Below are positions 36,789 to 46,298 of a stretch of 64,000 nt of DNA, piece by piece; position 1 is the first letter of the stretch, and every line of letters starts with the position of its first letter. Source of the DNA: Acinetobacter sp. UBA3106. Its GTDB lineage: Bacteria > Pseudomonadota > Gammaproteobacteria > Pseudomonadales > Moraxellaceae. The stretch covers positions 33,652 to 97,651 of the forward strand of contig DFAM01000002.1 in NCBI GenBank assembly GCA_002365595.1, read 5' to 3'. The notes below the pieces were generated by a model. It made no database searches and had not been told where the DNA came from. It was given only the letters and a program-made list of their open reading frames with translations. The position numbers and the translations under genes were made by a program.

Positions 36789-37266
36789 ATGAAATTTTAA
36801 TTGAAGCCTCTCCTCAAAAAGTCTGGCAAGTGTTATGGGACCCGAATAGTTATAGCCAATCAGCCTATTATTTTTCGCCTAGTTCCAGTATGCATTCTGA
36901 CTGGAAGATTAAGGGAAAATCCTGTTTCTGGATGCCGACAATAATGGGATGGTGTCTACAATTGAGCAGTTGGACGAGTTTAGAAGAGTAGTCTTTAAAC
37001 ATTTAGGTATAGTTCGAAAGGGTGTAGAGAACTTAAACAGTGACAAAGTTAAAAAATGGCACGATGCTCTAGAGAAGTATTTTCTAGAACAGATCCATGG
37101 CAAAACCAGACTTAGGGTAGAAGTGGATACAGCAAAAGAATATCGGGAAATGATGGAAAACGGATTTAAAAAGGGCTTTGAGATGGTTAAACAGCTTGCC
37201 GAAGCTTGGCCAGAGGAAATAAAGCAAGTCGTTTTTAGCAAATCAGTGCATTTGTATGGCAATTAG
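36773..37266 (+). pseudogene. frameshifted SRPBCC (START-like) domain protein
   Basis: The frame from 36773 gives LGYEILIEASPQKVWQVLWD, the usual start of an SRPBCC ligand-binding protein, then leaves frame near 36920-36928 and ends at 36991. The next frame continues from there: FLDADNNGMVSTIEQLDEF, VVFKHLG, and MENGFKKGFEMVKQLAE up to 37266, which is the rest of the same domain. Together they make about 164 residues. A one-base change has broken the gene, and the start codon region is tandemly duplicated. It is either a recent pseudogene or a sequencing error. ATG 36949 alone would lack the first strands of the fold. Confidence 0.8.
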
Positions 37267-37335
37267 ACATTCGAAATTTGCACTAAATCTGCTATGCTAT
37301 GCAACTTCCGTTTTTTACACATATTTGAGGCAGAG

Positions 37336-38865
37336 ATGACGCAACATAACGCTCAATCGACTTCTGAACAACACATTTCCGAAAACGATTTAATTGCACA
37401 GCGTCATGCCAAGTTAAAGCAGATTCAAGACCAAGCAAAAGAAACTGGTGTTAGCCCATGGCCAAACGCGTTTAAGCGTGAGCACTATGCACAAGATTTA
37501 CAAGACCAATTCGCTGAAAAATCTAAAGAAGAAATTGAAGCTGGTGAAAAAGTTTATGTAAAAGTTGCTGGTCGTGTGATGTTGAACCGTGGGTCATTCA
37601 TCGTGATCCAGGACATGACTGGCCGTATTCAGCTTTATGTTGCACGTAAAGAACTTGCACCTGAAGTACTGGAAACCATCAAGAGCCTAGATCTGGGTGA
37701 CATTATTGCCGTTGAAGGTTATATCGGTCGTTCTGGTAAAGGTGACCTGTATGTCCATATTGAAAAATTTGAACTTTTAACCAAGTCACTGCGTCCACTT
37801 CCAGACAAATTCCATGGCCTAACCGATACCGAAGTTAAATACCGTAAACGTTACCTGGATTTAATCGTAAACGAAGAAACACGTAAAACCTTTGAAATTC
37901 GTGCCAAAGTGGTTTCAGGTATCCGTAACTATTTAAGCAATGAACGCTTCATGGAAGTGGAAACACCGATGATGCATGTGATTCCAGGTGGTGCTTCTGC
38001 GCGTCCATTTGAAACACATCATAATGCCTTGGACATGCCATTGTTCTTGCGTATTGCACCTGAGCTTTACTTGAAACGTCTGGTGGTTGGTGGTTTTGAG
38101 CGTGTGTTCGAAATTAACCGTAACTTCCGTAACGAAGGCGTTTCAACACGTCATAATCCAGAATTCACCATGATCGAATTCTATCAGGCTTATGCAGACT
38201 ATAAAGACTTGATGGCTTTAACTGAAAATATGCTTGAGAAACTGGCGCTAGACATCTTGGGTACAACTGATGTTCCTTATGGTGAGGAAGTGTATAGCTT
38301 CAAAGGTCCATTCAAGAAAATTTCAATGTCCGATGCCATTCTTGAACACAACCCGCAATTTACGCCTGAAAATGTCAATGACCGTGAATTCCTGGCTAAA
38401 TTTGTTCAGGACGAATTGAAAGAGCAGGTGAAACCTGGTTTTGGCTTGGGTAAACTTCAAACCATCGTATTTGAAGAAACCGTTGAAACTAAGCTGCGTC
38501 AACCGACATTCATTACTGAATATCCAGCGGAAACCTCTCCATTGGCGCGCCGTAATGATGAAAATCCGCACATTACTGACCGTTTTGAATTCTTTATCGG
38601 CGGTCGTGAGCTGGCAAATGGTTTCTCGGAATTGAATGACCCGATTGACCAGGCCGAGCGTTTCCAGGCGCAGGTTGCTGAAAAAGACGCCGGTGATGAT
38701 GAAGCAATGCACTTCGATGCAGACTTTATTGAAGCGCTTGAATACGGCCTTCCTCCTACAGCAGGTGAGGGTATTGGTATTGACCGTTTAGTGATGATCT
38801 TTGCCAATGCACCAAGTATTCGTGATGTGATTTTGTTCCCGCATATGCGTCATAAACATGCATAA
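37336..38865 (+). CDS. lysS: lysyl-tRNA synthetase, class II
   Basis: Charges tRNA-Lys. The 509-residue protein has the N-terminal OB-fold ([12 protein letters not shown]) that reads the anticodon, then the class II core: motif 2 is [18 protein letters not shown] and motif 3 is GIGIDRLVM. The frame extends 14 codons upstream, but ATG 37336 with GAGG before it starts [13 protein letters not shown], a usual Acinetobacter start. It is monocistronic with a strong terminator. Confidence 0.97.
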   Translation: MTQHNAQSTSEQHISENDLIAQRHAKLKQIQDQAKETGVSPWPNAFKREHYAQDLQDQFAEKSKEEIEAGEKVYVKVAGRVMLNRGSFIVIQDMTGRIQLYVARKELAPEVLETIKSLDLGDIIAVEGYIGRSGKGDLYVHIEKFELLTKSLRPLPDKFHGLTDTEVKYRKRYLDLIVNEETRKTFEIRAKVVSGIRNYLSNERFMEVETPMMHVIPGGASARPFETHHNALDMPLFLRIAPELYLKRLVVGGFERVFEINRNFRNEGVSTRHNPEFTMIEFYQAYADYKDLMALTENMLEKLALDILGTTDVPYGEEVYSFKGPFKKISMSDAILEHNPQFTPENVNDREFLAKFVQDELKEQVKPGFGLGKLQTIVFEETVETKLRQPTFITEYPAETSPLARRNDENPHITDRFEFFIGGRELANGFSELNDPIDQAERFQAQVAEKDAGDDEAMHFDADFIEALEYGLPPTAGEGIGIDRLVMIFANAPSIRDVILFPHMRHKHA

Positions 38866-38876
38866 GTGCTGAATAT

Positions 38877-38905
38877 AAAAAAACCCGCCTCGTGCGGGTT
38901 TTTTA
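38877..38905 (+). terminator. intrinsic terminator of lysS
   Basis: AACCCGC / GCGGGTT arms with a five-base loop are followed by a T-run. Confidence 0.9.
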
Positions 38906-39157
38906 TGGCTTGAAACCTATGCTTAATTAAAATTCAGGCAAAAAAATACGCAATGATTGGGGTGATCACTGCGTAGAACAACGAATCTGTTTGCACAGTT
39001 CGGTTAAGGAGAATGTTAGAACTATGAATAGCCCTAAGCATTGGAAAAATCATAAAATGAATGCAGAGTCATTTCATGAGGCTTTCAGTAAAGTTGTGTT
39101 AATTCAGGTTAATAACTATAGGTAAGTGTGACATATTGCCTATTTTTTAGCGGGTTA
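38906..39157. other. lysS-trpS intergenic region
   Basis: With its flanking terminators, about 340 bases between convergent genes. It carries an imperfect inverted repeat with TACGCA / TGCGTA ends (38947-38975) and a 33-codon frame at 39024-39125. No RNA family was recognised. Confidence 0.5.
39024..39125 (+). CDS. possible 33-residue peptide
   Basis: The frame MNSPKHWKNHKMNAESF... has 33 codons, with AAGGAG about twelve bases before the ATG, which is longer than ideal spacing. It lies between convergent lysS and trpS, outside both terminators. The composition is hydrophilic, without a signal peptide. It may be a real small protein, a fragment of a lost gene, or chance. Confidence 0.25.
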   Translation: MNSPKHWKNHKMNAESFHEAFSKVVLIQVNNYR

Positions 39158-39190
39158 TAAAAAAAAGCCCCTCTCTAAAAGAAGGGCTGT
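39158..39190 (-). terminator. intrinsic terminator of trpS
   Basis: AGCCC / GGGCT arms and an A-run that reads as T-run on the minus strand lie 15 bases after the trpS stop codon. Confidence 0.8.
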
Positions 39191-39204
39191 TTATTGATAA
39201 GGAT

Positions 39205-40218
39205 TTAGAAATGGAATACACCCAAACCTGATTTAATTTCATCGAGGGTTTGCTGGGTAATATCACGGCATTTATCGGTACCGGTTTTCAGAATATCCAT
39301 GATGTAGTCTGGATCTTTCTGTAATTCCATACGACGTTCACGAATAGGGCCAATCATTTCCTTTAAAATGCCTTCAAGACGTTTTTTCACCGTACCATCG
39401 CCTAAACCGCCACGACGATAATGGGCTTTTAATTCTTCCAGCTCTTCTTTATTGGTATCGAAAGCATCTAAATAGGTAAATACCACGTTGCCTTCAACCT
39501 GGCCCGGATCTTCAATACGCAAGTGATTTGGATCGGTATACATCGCATTCACGGCTTTCTTGATGTCTTTATCCGAAGCGTCCAGCACAATGGTGTTGCC
39601 CAAAGATTTCGACATTTTGGCTTTACCATCAAAACCAGGCAAACGGCCAACATTAGACAGGAGCGCTTTGCATTCTGGAAGCAGCTCACGACCGATCTGA
39701 CGGTTTAAACGACGCACGATTTCGTTGGTCTGTTCGATCATTGGAATCTGGTCTTCACCTACTGGCACAACCGTTGCTTTAAAAGCAGTAATGTCAGCGG
39801 CTTGTGCCACCGGGTAGCACAGAAAACCTGCCGGAATATCACGCTCAAAGCCACGCATCTGGATTTCAGATTTAATGGTCGGGTTGCGTTCCAGACGCGA
39901 CACCGTGACAAAGTTGAGATATAGCATGGTCAGTTCATTCAATGCCGGCAAGCATGACTGCACACAAATTGTCGTTTTGGTTGGATCAATACCTACCGCC
40001 AAATAATCAGTGGCAACTTCAATAATATTACGACGTACTTTTTCAAAGTTATCGGCGTTATCGGTTAAAGCCTGGGCATCAGCAAGGAGAAGATGTTGAT
40101 GGTGAGAATCCTGCAATCCAACACGTGAACGTAAAGAACCTACAAAATGACCTAAATGAAGTTGTCCGGTTGGGCGGTCACCCGTCAAAATAACAGGACG
40201 ATTGTCTTGATTACTCAT
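39205..40218 (-). CDS. trpS: tryptophanyl-tRNA synthetase
   Basis: Charges tRNA-Trp. A 337-residue class I synthetase with the HIGH-like motif in RPTGQLHLGHFVGS and the KMSKS loop as AKMSKSLGN. PVAQAADITAFKATVVPVG is the conserved Trp-binding region. The length is normal. It is monocistronic on the minus strand with its own terminator, and no operon partner is seen. Confidence 0.96.
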   Translation of the reverse strand: MSNQDNRPVILTGDRPTGQLHLGHFVGSLRSRVGLQDSHHQHLLLADAQALTDNADNFEKVRRNIIEVATDYLAVGIDPTKTTICVQSCLPALNELTMLYLNFVTVSRLERNPTIKSEIQMRGFERDIPAGFLCYPVAQAADITAFKATVVPVGEDQIPMIEQTNEIVRRLNRQIGRELLPECKALLSNVGRLPGFDGKAKMSKSLGNTIVLDASDKDIKKAVNAMYTDPNHLRIEDPGQVEGNVVFTYLDAFDTNKEELEELKAHYRRGGLGDGTVKKRLEGILKEMIGPIRERRMELQKDPDYIMDILKTGTDKCRDITQQTLDEIKSGLGVFHF

Positions 40219-40414
40219 TATCTCTCTATTCCAAAGTAGTTAGCACTACATGTATATGCTGATGAATGGCCTTATTGTACGGCATAATGTTTTTGAATGT
40301 CAGGCACTATAAAAACAGATCATTGAAAAAATACGAAGAATTTAATGATGTTGATACAGTTTTTTTAAATATTTATCTTTAAAATGCAGAATAGAGACAT
40401 TAAGGATAACAAGA

Positions 40415-41341
40415 ATGGCGAGTAGCTTATTAATATTATTAGATGATATTGCGACTGTTTTAGACGACGTTGCGGTCATGAGCAAAGTGGCAGCAAAAAA
40501 AACTGCAGGGGTATTGGGAGACGATTTAGCCCTCAATGCTCAGCAGGTCAGTGGAGTACGTGCTGAACGTGAACTGCCTGTGGTTTGGGGAGTCGCAAAA
40601 GGTTCTTTTATAAATAAATTAATTCTTGTGCCTTTAGCCTTATTGATTAGTGTGGTTGCACCGTGGCTCATAAATCCTTTATTGATGATTGGCGGGCTGT
40701 TTCTCTGTTATGAAGGCGTAGAAAAAGTCCTGCACAGTTTGCATCATAAAAAAGCCAAGACCAAGGAAGCTGCTGAAACAGAATTTACCGCTATTGAAAC
40801 CGATTTAGCCAAGTTCGAGAAAGAGAAAATCAAGGGTGCAATTCGTACCGATTTTATTTTGTCGGCTGAAATTGTGGTGATTTCATTGGGTACAGTGGCT
40901 ACTGCGGCTTTTATGAATAAAGTGATCGTACTGTCAATTATTGCAATCGTCATGACTGTGGGTGTATATGGTTTTGTCGCCATGATTGTCAAAATTGATG
41001 ATCTGGGATTGTACTTAACCGAGCAGGCATCGAGTTTTAAACAAAGCATAGGACGCGGTTTACTGGCTTTTGCGCCAAAATTGATGAAAACCCTGACCAT
41101 TGTCGGAACCATTGCCATGTTCCTGGTTGGTGGCGGAATTATTACCCATACCATTCCGTGGTTTCATCATTTAACTGAAAATTCGGTCGATCACGTTCAA
41201 CACATTCCCACAGTAGGAAATATTATTGGTGCAGTTACTCCGACCTTAATTAATCTGGTGATTGGTTTTATTGCAGGATTATTGGTTTTAATGGTAATTG
41301 CTCTCATTCAAAAAATCAAGCCGAAGTCAAAGCAAGCTTAA
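40415..41341 (+). CDS. DUF808 family inner-membrane protein
   Basis: A 308-residue membrane protein of the DUF808 / YedI family. The conserved N-terminus [17 protein letters not shown] and [19 protein letters not shown] are family hallmarks, followed by about six helices. The function is unknown in all species. AAGGATAACAAG precedes the ATG. It lies 54 bases ahead of the YpfJ-like gene, in the same direction, so a shared transcript is possible. Confidence 0.9.
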   Translation: MASSLLILLDDIATVLDDVAVMSKVAAKKTAGVLGDDLALNAQQVSGVRAERELPVVWGVAKGSFINKLILVPLALLISVVAPWLINPLLMIGGLFLCYEGVEKVLHSLHHKKAKTKEAAETEFTAIETDLAKFEKEKIKGAIRTDFILSAEIVVISLGTVATAAFMNKVIVLSIIAIVMTVGVYGFVAMIVKIDDLGLYLTEQASSFKQSIGRGLLAFAPKLMKTLTIVGTIAMFLVGGGIITHTIPWFHHLTENSVDHVQHIPTVGNIIGAVTPTLINLVIGFIAGLLVLMVIALIQKIKPKSKQA

Positions 41342-41395
41342 TCAGCAAAAGCTCGCTAAAATGAAGCTCAAAAGTCAACTATAAGGAATATCACT

Positions 41396-42301
41396 ATGCG
41401 CTGGAAAGGACGTCGTGTAAGTACCAATGTAGAAGACCGTCGCGGTGGTGCCGGAGCTAAAGCAGGTGGTGTCAGTATTTTAGGACTTGTGGTTGCTTTT
41501 GTGGCGTGGAAGTTTTTTGGGGTCGATCCTCAACAAGCCTATCAAGCGACCAAACAAGTCACCTCACAATCACAGCTGGCTGAAACTCGCGGCTTGGAGA
41601 ATCCAACGCCAGAACAGCAAGAAGCAATGGATTTTGTCGGGACGGTATTGGCCGATACCGAAGATACCTGGTCTCAAGTGTTCCAGCAGCAATTAAATGC
41701 ACAGTATGTTGCGCCTAAATTGGTGATGTTTAATGGTGTAGTCAATTCGGGCTGCGGTACAGCACAATCTGCCATGGGACCTTTCTATTGTCCGGCAGAT
41801 CAAAAAGTGTATATCGACACGGCCTTCTTTAAAGATATGCGTCAGCAAATGGGCATTTCTGGTGAGCAAAACAGCACCGAACTTTCACGTCAGGATCAGG
41901 CTGGAGATTTTGCCCAAGCCTATGTAGTAGCTCATGAAGTAGGACACCATCTTCAAACTTTACTCGGCATTTCGGAACAAGTGCAAAAGGCAAGAGCTCA
42001 AAGCAGTCAAGTACAAGGCAATCAATTGTCGGTACGTCAGGAATTACAGGCAGACTGTTTTGCCGGCATCTGGGCCAATCATAACCAGCAGCGCACTCAA
42101 TTTCTGGAACAGGGTGATATTGAAGAAGCCATGGATGCTGCGCATAAAATTGGCGACGATTATTTACAAAAACGTGCAACTGGGCAGGTGGTACCGGATA
42201 GCTTTACCCATGGTAGCAGTCAGCAGCGCATGAAATGGTTTCAAACCGGTTTGAAATCGGGCAATCTCAATGATTGTGATACTTTCAACCAAGCCATTTA
42301 A
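41396..42301 (+). CDS. YpfJ-type neutral zinc metallopeptidase
   Basis: A 301-residue protein of the YpfJ / zinc-metallopeptidase family. An N-terminal basic tail (MRWKGRRVSTNVEDRRG) and one membrane helix near 27-42 anchor it. The zinc site is HEVGHH at 180-185. GCGTAQSAMGPFYCP, with paired Cys residues, and ELQADCFAGIWA complete the signature. It probably faces the periplasm. The substrate is unknown. GGAATATCACT lies before the ATG. Confidence 0.9.
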   Translation: MRWKGRRVSTNVEDRRGGAGAKAGGVSILGLVVAFVAWKFFGVDPQQAYQATKQVTSQSQLAETRGLENPTPEQQEAMDFVGTVLADTEDTWSQVFQQQLNAQYVAPKLVMFNGVVNSGCGTAQSAMGPFYCPADQKVYIDTAFFKDMRQQMGISGEQNSTELSRQDQAGDFAQAYVVAHEVGHHLQTLLGISEQVQKARAQSSQVQGNQLSVRQELQADCFAGIWANHNQQRTQFLEQGDIEEAMDAAHKIGDDYLQKRATGQVVPDSFTHGSSQQRMKWFQTGLKSGNLNDCDTFNQAI

Positions 42302-42318
42302 ATAGAAATGAAGAATTA

Positions 42319-42348
42319 AAAAAGAGGATATCGAATCCTCTTTTTTAT
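42319..42348. terminator. bidirectional intrinsic terminator
   Basis: AAAGAGGAT / ATCCTCTTT arms with A and T runs lie between two convergent genes. Confidence 0.88.
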
Positions 42349-42357
42349 TTGCGCTGT

Positions 42358-42927
42358 TTAACCGTTGATAAACTTTTTAAAGTTTCGAATAATCCGAATG
42401 GATACATATAGGGCAGCCAATGCAAACAAGGCCATGCTAAACAGGCTATATTTTAAATCTGAAATATCAGCCTGATAAAATTGCTGAATTTGCTGCTTGG
42501 AATAAGACCATTGCTGCCGCTTCTGGGTACGACTATCTTGGTAACTGACTTGCTGGATATATTGGTATTGCCCAATTTTTAATAACTCTAATTGCTGGAT
42601 TTGTCGGGTATGTGACTGGTTATATTCATCTGTGCAAATATCATTTAAATAATGTTCACAGCGTAATTGAGCAATATAACCATTCTGGGCAATTACAATA
42701 TAAATGGCCTGATCCGGTCGTTGGTTATTCGAAACTAGCACCAGTTGTTTATTGGGTGTAGAGGTTAATGAAATTTGCTCGGCTTGCTGGAAAGCTTGAT
42801 CGGCTTGCAAAATTTCCCGGCTTTTTGAAAAAATGCTTAAAAATAAAGCCAAGGTGATAAGAAAAATGATCCCTGCAAAAAAAAGCCGAAATATGGTTTT
42901 AACTGTTTGATGCATGGGTAAATTCAA
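42358..42927 (-). CDS. hypothetical protein with two membrane helices
   Basis: A 189-residue protein. One helix lies near residues 14-31 and a second near 160-177; the Gln-rich segment between them would be periplasmic. Cys residues in LRCEHYLNDICTDEY may form a disulfide there. No family was recognised. It is monocistronic and convergent with the YpfJ-like gene. Codon use resembles its neighbours, so it is probably a genus-level membrane protein. Confidence 0.6.
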   Translation of the reverse strand: MNLPMHQTVKTIFRLFFAGIIFLITLALFLSIFSKSREILQADQAFQQAEQISLTSTPNKQLVLVSNNQRPDQAIYIVIAQNGYIAQLRCEHYLNDICTDEYNQSHTRQIQQLELLKIGQYQYIQQVSYQDSRTQKRQQWSYSKQQIQQFYQADISDLKYSLFSMALFALAALYVSIRIIRNFKKFING

Positions 42928-43017
42928 CTTAAAGTAGAAAATGAAGAAAGTGTTGCTACACTAAATTTGCTGATAGCAGACTATGTTAAATCATTGCTAA
43001 AAATATGTAAAAAAACT

Positions 43018-43053
43018 TAACCATTTTGTTTGAATAAGCAAAAAATGGTTAAA
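43018..43053. repeat. inverted repeat upstream of the antiporter gene
   Basis: TTAACCATTTT and AAAAAATGGTTAA face each other across about 12 bases, roughly 110 bases before the antiporter start. It could be an operator or an old terminator. No factor is assigned. Confidence 0.4.
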
Positions 43054-43162
43054 CTGATTCGGTTAATAAATGTTATTTAATTAGTTATTTAATTAAATAT
43101 TTACTTGGAAATGGCTGGATGCATTCGCTTTATTCCAATGAATCGCTCAAATTGGAACCTTA

Positions 43163-44662
43163 ATGGGAAATTTCTTTTTTCTTCAAGTTTTTACAGTCAT
43201 TTTTGCACTTTCGATAGCTACCACTATTTTCAATAAACGGGTGTTGGGCTTTCCTCAAGCCATTGGTGTACCGATTGTTTCTGCAATTTTTGTCTTTATA
43301 TTGCAATGGGGCGCAAGTTTACTCAATGGTAACCAGTTTATTACCATTAATATTCATAATATTGAAGAAGCAGTACGTCATATTGATTTTTACGACTTTT
43401 TAATCAATGGCGTGATTTGCTTTATCCTGACCTCTTCCGCTTTAAAATTCAAAGTGTCCGATTTAAAAAGTCATTGGAAGCCGATCAGTATTTTAGCCAG
43501 TATCGCACTGGTACTTTGTGCAGTCTTTTTTGGCGTGACTTTATATGGCTATCAATTTTTAATTGGCAAACATGTCGATTTATTGGTGCTTTTACTGTTA
43601 GGCGCTGCACTGGGTGCGACTGACCCGATTGGGGTCAAAGGCGTATTAAGTTCGGTACGTGCGCCACATCACCTGATTGTAAAACTGGAAGGTGAATCAT
43701 TGTTTAATGATGCCATGTGTATCGCCGTATTCATGACTTTATTGAATGTATTGCAGGGCGAACATTTTACTATTATTGGCACCTTGCAAACTTTGCTTTA
43801 TGAGATTGTAGTAGCAGTCATTATTGGCTGGGGCTTTGGTCTAGGGATTTTAAGATTGCTGCGTGGCAAACACGAAATGGAATCTTTAATCTTAACTACA
43901 GCGCTGTTGGCCTGTGGCTCCTATTTAGTTGCGTTATTTGCCCATGCATCTGCACCGATTGCCTGTGTCATTGGCGGCCTAGTGGTTGGGAACAAATGGA
44001 AAGAAATTTTACAGGAACGTGAAATTCGTGAAGTCAATCATTTCTGGCATACCGTTGAAGGCATTATTAACTCCTTCCTGTTTACTTTGATTGGTCTGGA
44101 ACTGTTTATTCTGGATTTGAGCATCAGCCTGATTTTAGGCGGTATTGTGGCGTTCATTATCCTGCATGCTTCACGTTTTGCTGCAAACTATCTGTCATTT
44201 GCCTTTTTTCCAAACTTTAGAAACAGAAGTTATAACGGTAGTTTGGCCATTTTATCCTGGGGTGGGGTACGGGGCGGCATCTCGCTTGCGTTAATTCTGG
44301 CAGTAGCGAATATTCCAGAACTCAGTGAATACAGCAGTATTCTGGTGGGTTATACCTTTATTTCCGTACTACTTTCAGGCCTGGTGTGTGGACTCGGATT
44401 GCCGGCGGTCATGAATGCCTTCTATTACAACCCGCATGAAGAAACCACCGGTTTTAAAGGCTGGTATCAACGCATGTGCCATAAAATGAACAAAAAAGGT
44501 TTTCAGTATATTGTCGGTGAAGATGCCAATGGTAATGAAACCATTACGGTATATAACCCGGATGCCTTAATTGATGAAAAAGCCGAAGATGGTGTAGCGG
44601 TGATGCATAATCCGGAAAAGGTACAAGTGGTGAAACGTTTGGAAAGTCCAGACAATTTCTAA
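43163..44662 (+). CDS. NhaP-type cation:proton antiporter (CPA1)
   Basis: A 499-residue inner-membrane antiporter. The CPA1 hallmarks are GAALGATDPIGVKGVL, with the ion-binding Asp, and EGESLFNDAMCIAVF, followed by WGGVRGGISLALIL. About twelve helices precede a cytoplasmic tail of about 90 residues (from about 410), which may be regulatory. These proteins exchange sodium or potassium for protons in pH and salt balance; the ion cannot be read from the sequence. Monocistronic. Confidence 0.92.
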   Translation: MGNFFFLQVFTVIFALSIATTIFNKRVLGFPQAIGVPIVSAIFVFILQWGASLLNGNQFITINIHNIEEAVRHIDFYDFLINGVICFILTSSALKFKVSDLKSHWKPISILASIALVLCAVFFGVTLYGYQFLIGKHVDLLVLLLLGAALGATDPIGVKGVLSSVRAPHHLIVKLEGESLFNDAMCIAVFMTLLNVLQGEHFTIIGTLQTLLYEIVVAVIIGWGFGLGILRLLRGKHEMESLILTTALLACGSYLVALFAHASAPIACVIGGLVVGNKWKEILQEREIREVNHFWHTVEGIINSFLFTLIGLELFILDLSISLILGGIVAFIILHASRFAANYLSFAFFPNFRNRSYNGSLAILSWGGVRGGISLALILAVANIPELSEYSSILVGYTFISVLLSGLVCGLGLPAVMNAFYYNPHEETTGFKGWYQRMCHKMNKKGFQYIVGEDANGNETITVYNPDALIDEKAEDGVAVMHNPEKVQVVKRLESPDNF

Positions 44663-44670
44663 TCCTAATA

Positions 44671-44697
44671 AAAAGCTCTTAACGGGCTTTTTTTATT
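44671..44697 (+). terminator. weak intrinsic terminator of the antiporter gene
   Basis: AAAAGCTC / GGGCTTTT arms include one G-T pair, followed by a T-run. Confidence 0.65.
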
Positions 44698-44853
44698 TTA
44701 GTGCATATTGGTGCGAAAGTAGTGAAAGATGAATGATCTGTCGTATAGCTTTATAGATGAAGCATTCTACTCATTGATTGGAAGTCTCTTAACTAAAAGC
44801 CATGAATAAAAAATGAATCTAGAAGTCTAAAATGGATGATTTAAGGACACACT

Positions 44854-45192
44854 ATGCCCGAACATTTCCAAACCGCAAGTGATGAATTAGCCCGTCAGAT
44901 TTTACAAGTGGTAGCTTTAATTCCTTATGGCAAGGTAGCTTCATACGGACAAATCGCAAAAATGGCAGGTTTGCCCAAACATGCGCGTTTAGTGGGTTAT
45001 GTGTTAAAGCATCTAGATCAGGAGAGTGAAATTCCCTGGTATCGGGTGATTAACTCTCAAGGGAAAATTAGCCTAAGCAAACTGAATGCTCACGGAGAAA
45101 ATATCCAGCGCGTAAAATTACTCGCAGAAGGGGTAACGGTCATAGAGGACAAAATTAACTTAAAACAATTTCAGTGGATAAATAATTTATAA
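44854..45192 (+). CDS. alkyltransferase-like (ATL) DNA-repair protein
   Basis: A 112-residue protein with the DNA-binding fold of O6-alkylguanine methyltransferase: IPYGKVASYGQIAKMAG is the helix-turn-helix and arginine-finger region. The active-site PCHRV is PWYRV, so the acceptor Cys is replaced by Trp. This is the alkyltransferase-like (YbaZ/Atl1) type, which marks alkylated guanines for nucleotide excision repair rather than removing the alkyl group. AAGGA precedes the ATG. Monocistronic. Confidence 0.9.
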   Translation: MPEHFQTASDELARQILQVVALIPYGKVASYGQIAKMAGLPKHARLVGYVLKHLDQESEIPWYRVINSQGKISLSKLNAHGENIQRVKLLAEGVTVIEDKINLKQFQWINNL

Positions 45193-45259
45193 ATCAGGTG
45201 AATCAACAGAATCAAATTTTCCCACCTTTAGCAAAAGATGGGAAATATCATCAGAAATA

Positions 45260-45700
45260 TTATTCGCGGACAATCAGCACCGGAATATGCGATTCTCCCA
45301 ATACACTTTGAGCGACACTGCCCAAAAACATTTTTTTCAACCCAGTACGACCATGTGAACCAATAATAATCAGGTCGGCATGACTGTCTTCAGCAGCTTG
45401 GACAATTTCACGATGAATCACTTGTCCCTCAAGCAGTTTGGTTTCAACGTCAAGGCCTTGTTCATTGAATTTTGCTTTTGCTGCAGCTAGCGAGTCTACA
45501 ATTGCAGTTCGTGCACGTTCAATCAAATCATTGGTTTGATTAGCTGAAATGTATTCCGCTGCAATGTAAGGATCAAGTGCCAAGACTTGAACTACTGTAA
45601 CTTTACTGCCAAATGCCTTGGCAAACTCGACTGCTTTAGCCACCGCAGCATAAGCTGTTTCCGAACCGTCAACAGGGACTAAAATATTTTGATAAGCCAT
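45260..45700 (-). CDS. universal stress protein, UspA family
   Basis: A 146-residue single-domain Usp. The start ILVPVDGSETAYAAVAKA and the ATP-binding motif G-x2-G-x9-GS in IIGSHGRTGLKKMFLGSVAQ are intact, so it is the nucleotide-binding type. Expressed in stress or stationary phase in related bacteria; the role here is inferred from family. AAGGAG lies before the ATG. It borders a gap of about 600 bases and the accessory patch. Confidence 0.92.
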   Translation of the reverse strand: MAYQNILVPVDGSETAYAAVAKAVEFAKAFGSKVTVVQVLALDPYIAAEYISANQTNDLIERARTAIVDSLAAAKAKFNEQGLDVETKLLEGQVIHREIVQAAEDSHADLIIIGSHGRTGLKKMFLGSVAQSVLGESHIPVLIVRE

Positions 45701-46298
45701 GTGTATTTCTCCTTATAATCATTACTAAAACGTATCACATTAAGACTATGATTTTTTGTTCAATAAAAACGTTTGAAATTTGATACTAGCTGTATTTTTA
45801 GTAAAATAAAACCTAGTAATTTCATATAGATAATTAGCTCCATAAAAATTATTTATAATTTAATCTAACATGTATTGGTATAAAAATTAGAGGCTTTAAA
45901 ACTAAAGTCTGATGAAATTGTAAGCATAATTTTTATTTGCAAGCATGTGTAAAAATAAAGCTGAGCTGTCTTTAAAAATTGTCATATGATAAGTGTAGTA
46001 AATTATTAATAATGAATTAGAAATGACTGATTAAAATCAATTGAATTGGTAACGTGATAATTTTGAAAAATATTGTAGAAGCGGGGGAGGGTGATCTTTG
46101 GGATCGCCATCGTCTACAGAAGCAGTTCACTCATTATGTTGATCAGTTGAATTATGATGCAGTCTTAGTTTTAGATGCAGGCTAGGACTTTAAGATTAAT
46201 CGCTCTAGCGTCAAGTTGTGACGTCATTAATATCATCACTGGATAAATTTGTATCGATTATTGCTATATTTCCGAATACTTAGCAGAGAATAGATGTA
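45701..46298. other. intergenic region with a gene remnant
   Basis: About 600 very AT-rich bases. The only coding-like signal is the remnant at 46054-46221. The rest shows no supported signals. Confidence 0.5.
46054..46221 (+). pseudogene. fragment of an unknown gene
   Basis: From GTG 46054 the frame gives VIILKNIVEAGEGDLWDRH, continues to VLVLDAG and meets TAG at 46183; reading through yields DFKINRSSVKL and a stop at 46221. The stretch is more GC-rich and protein-like than its surroundings, and resembles an internal piece of a longer gene. The family is not recognised. Confidence 0.4.
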
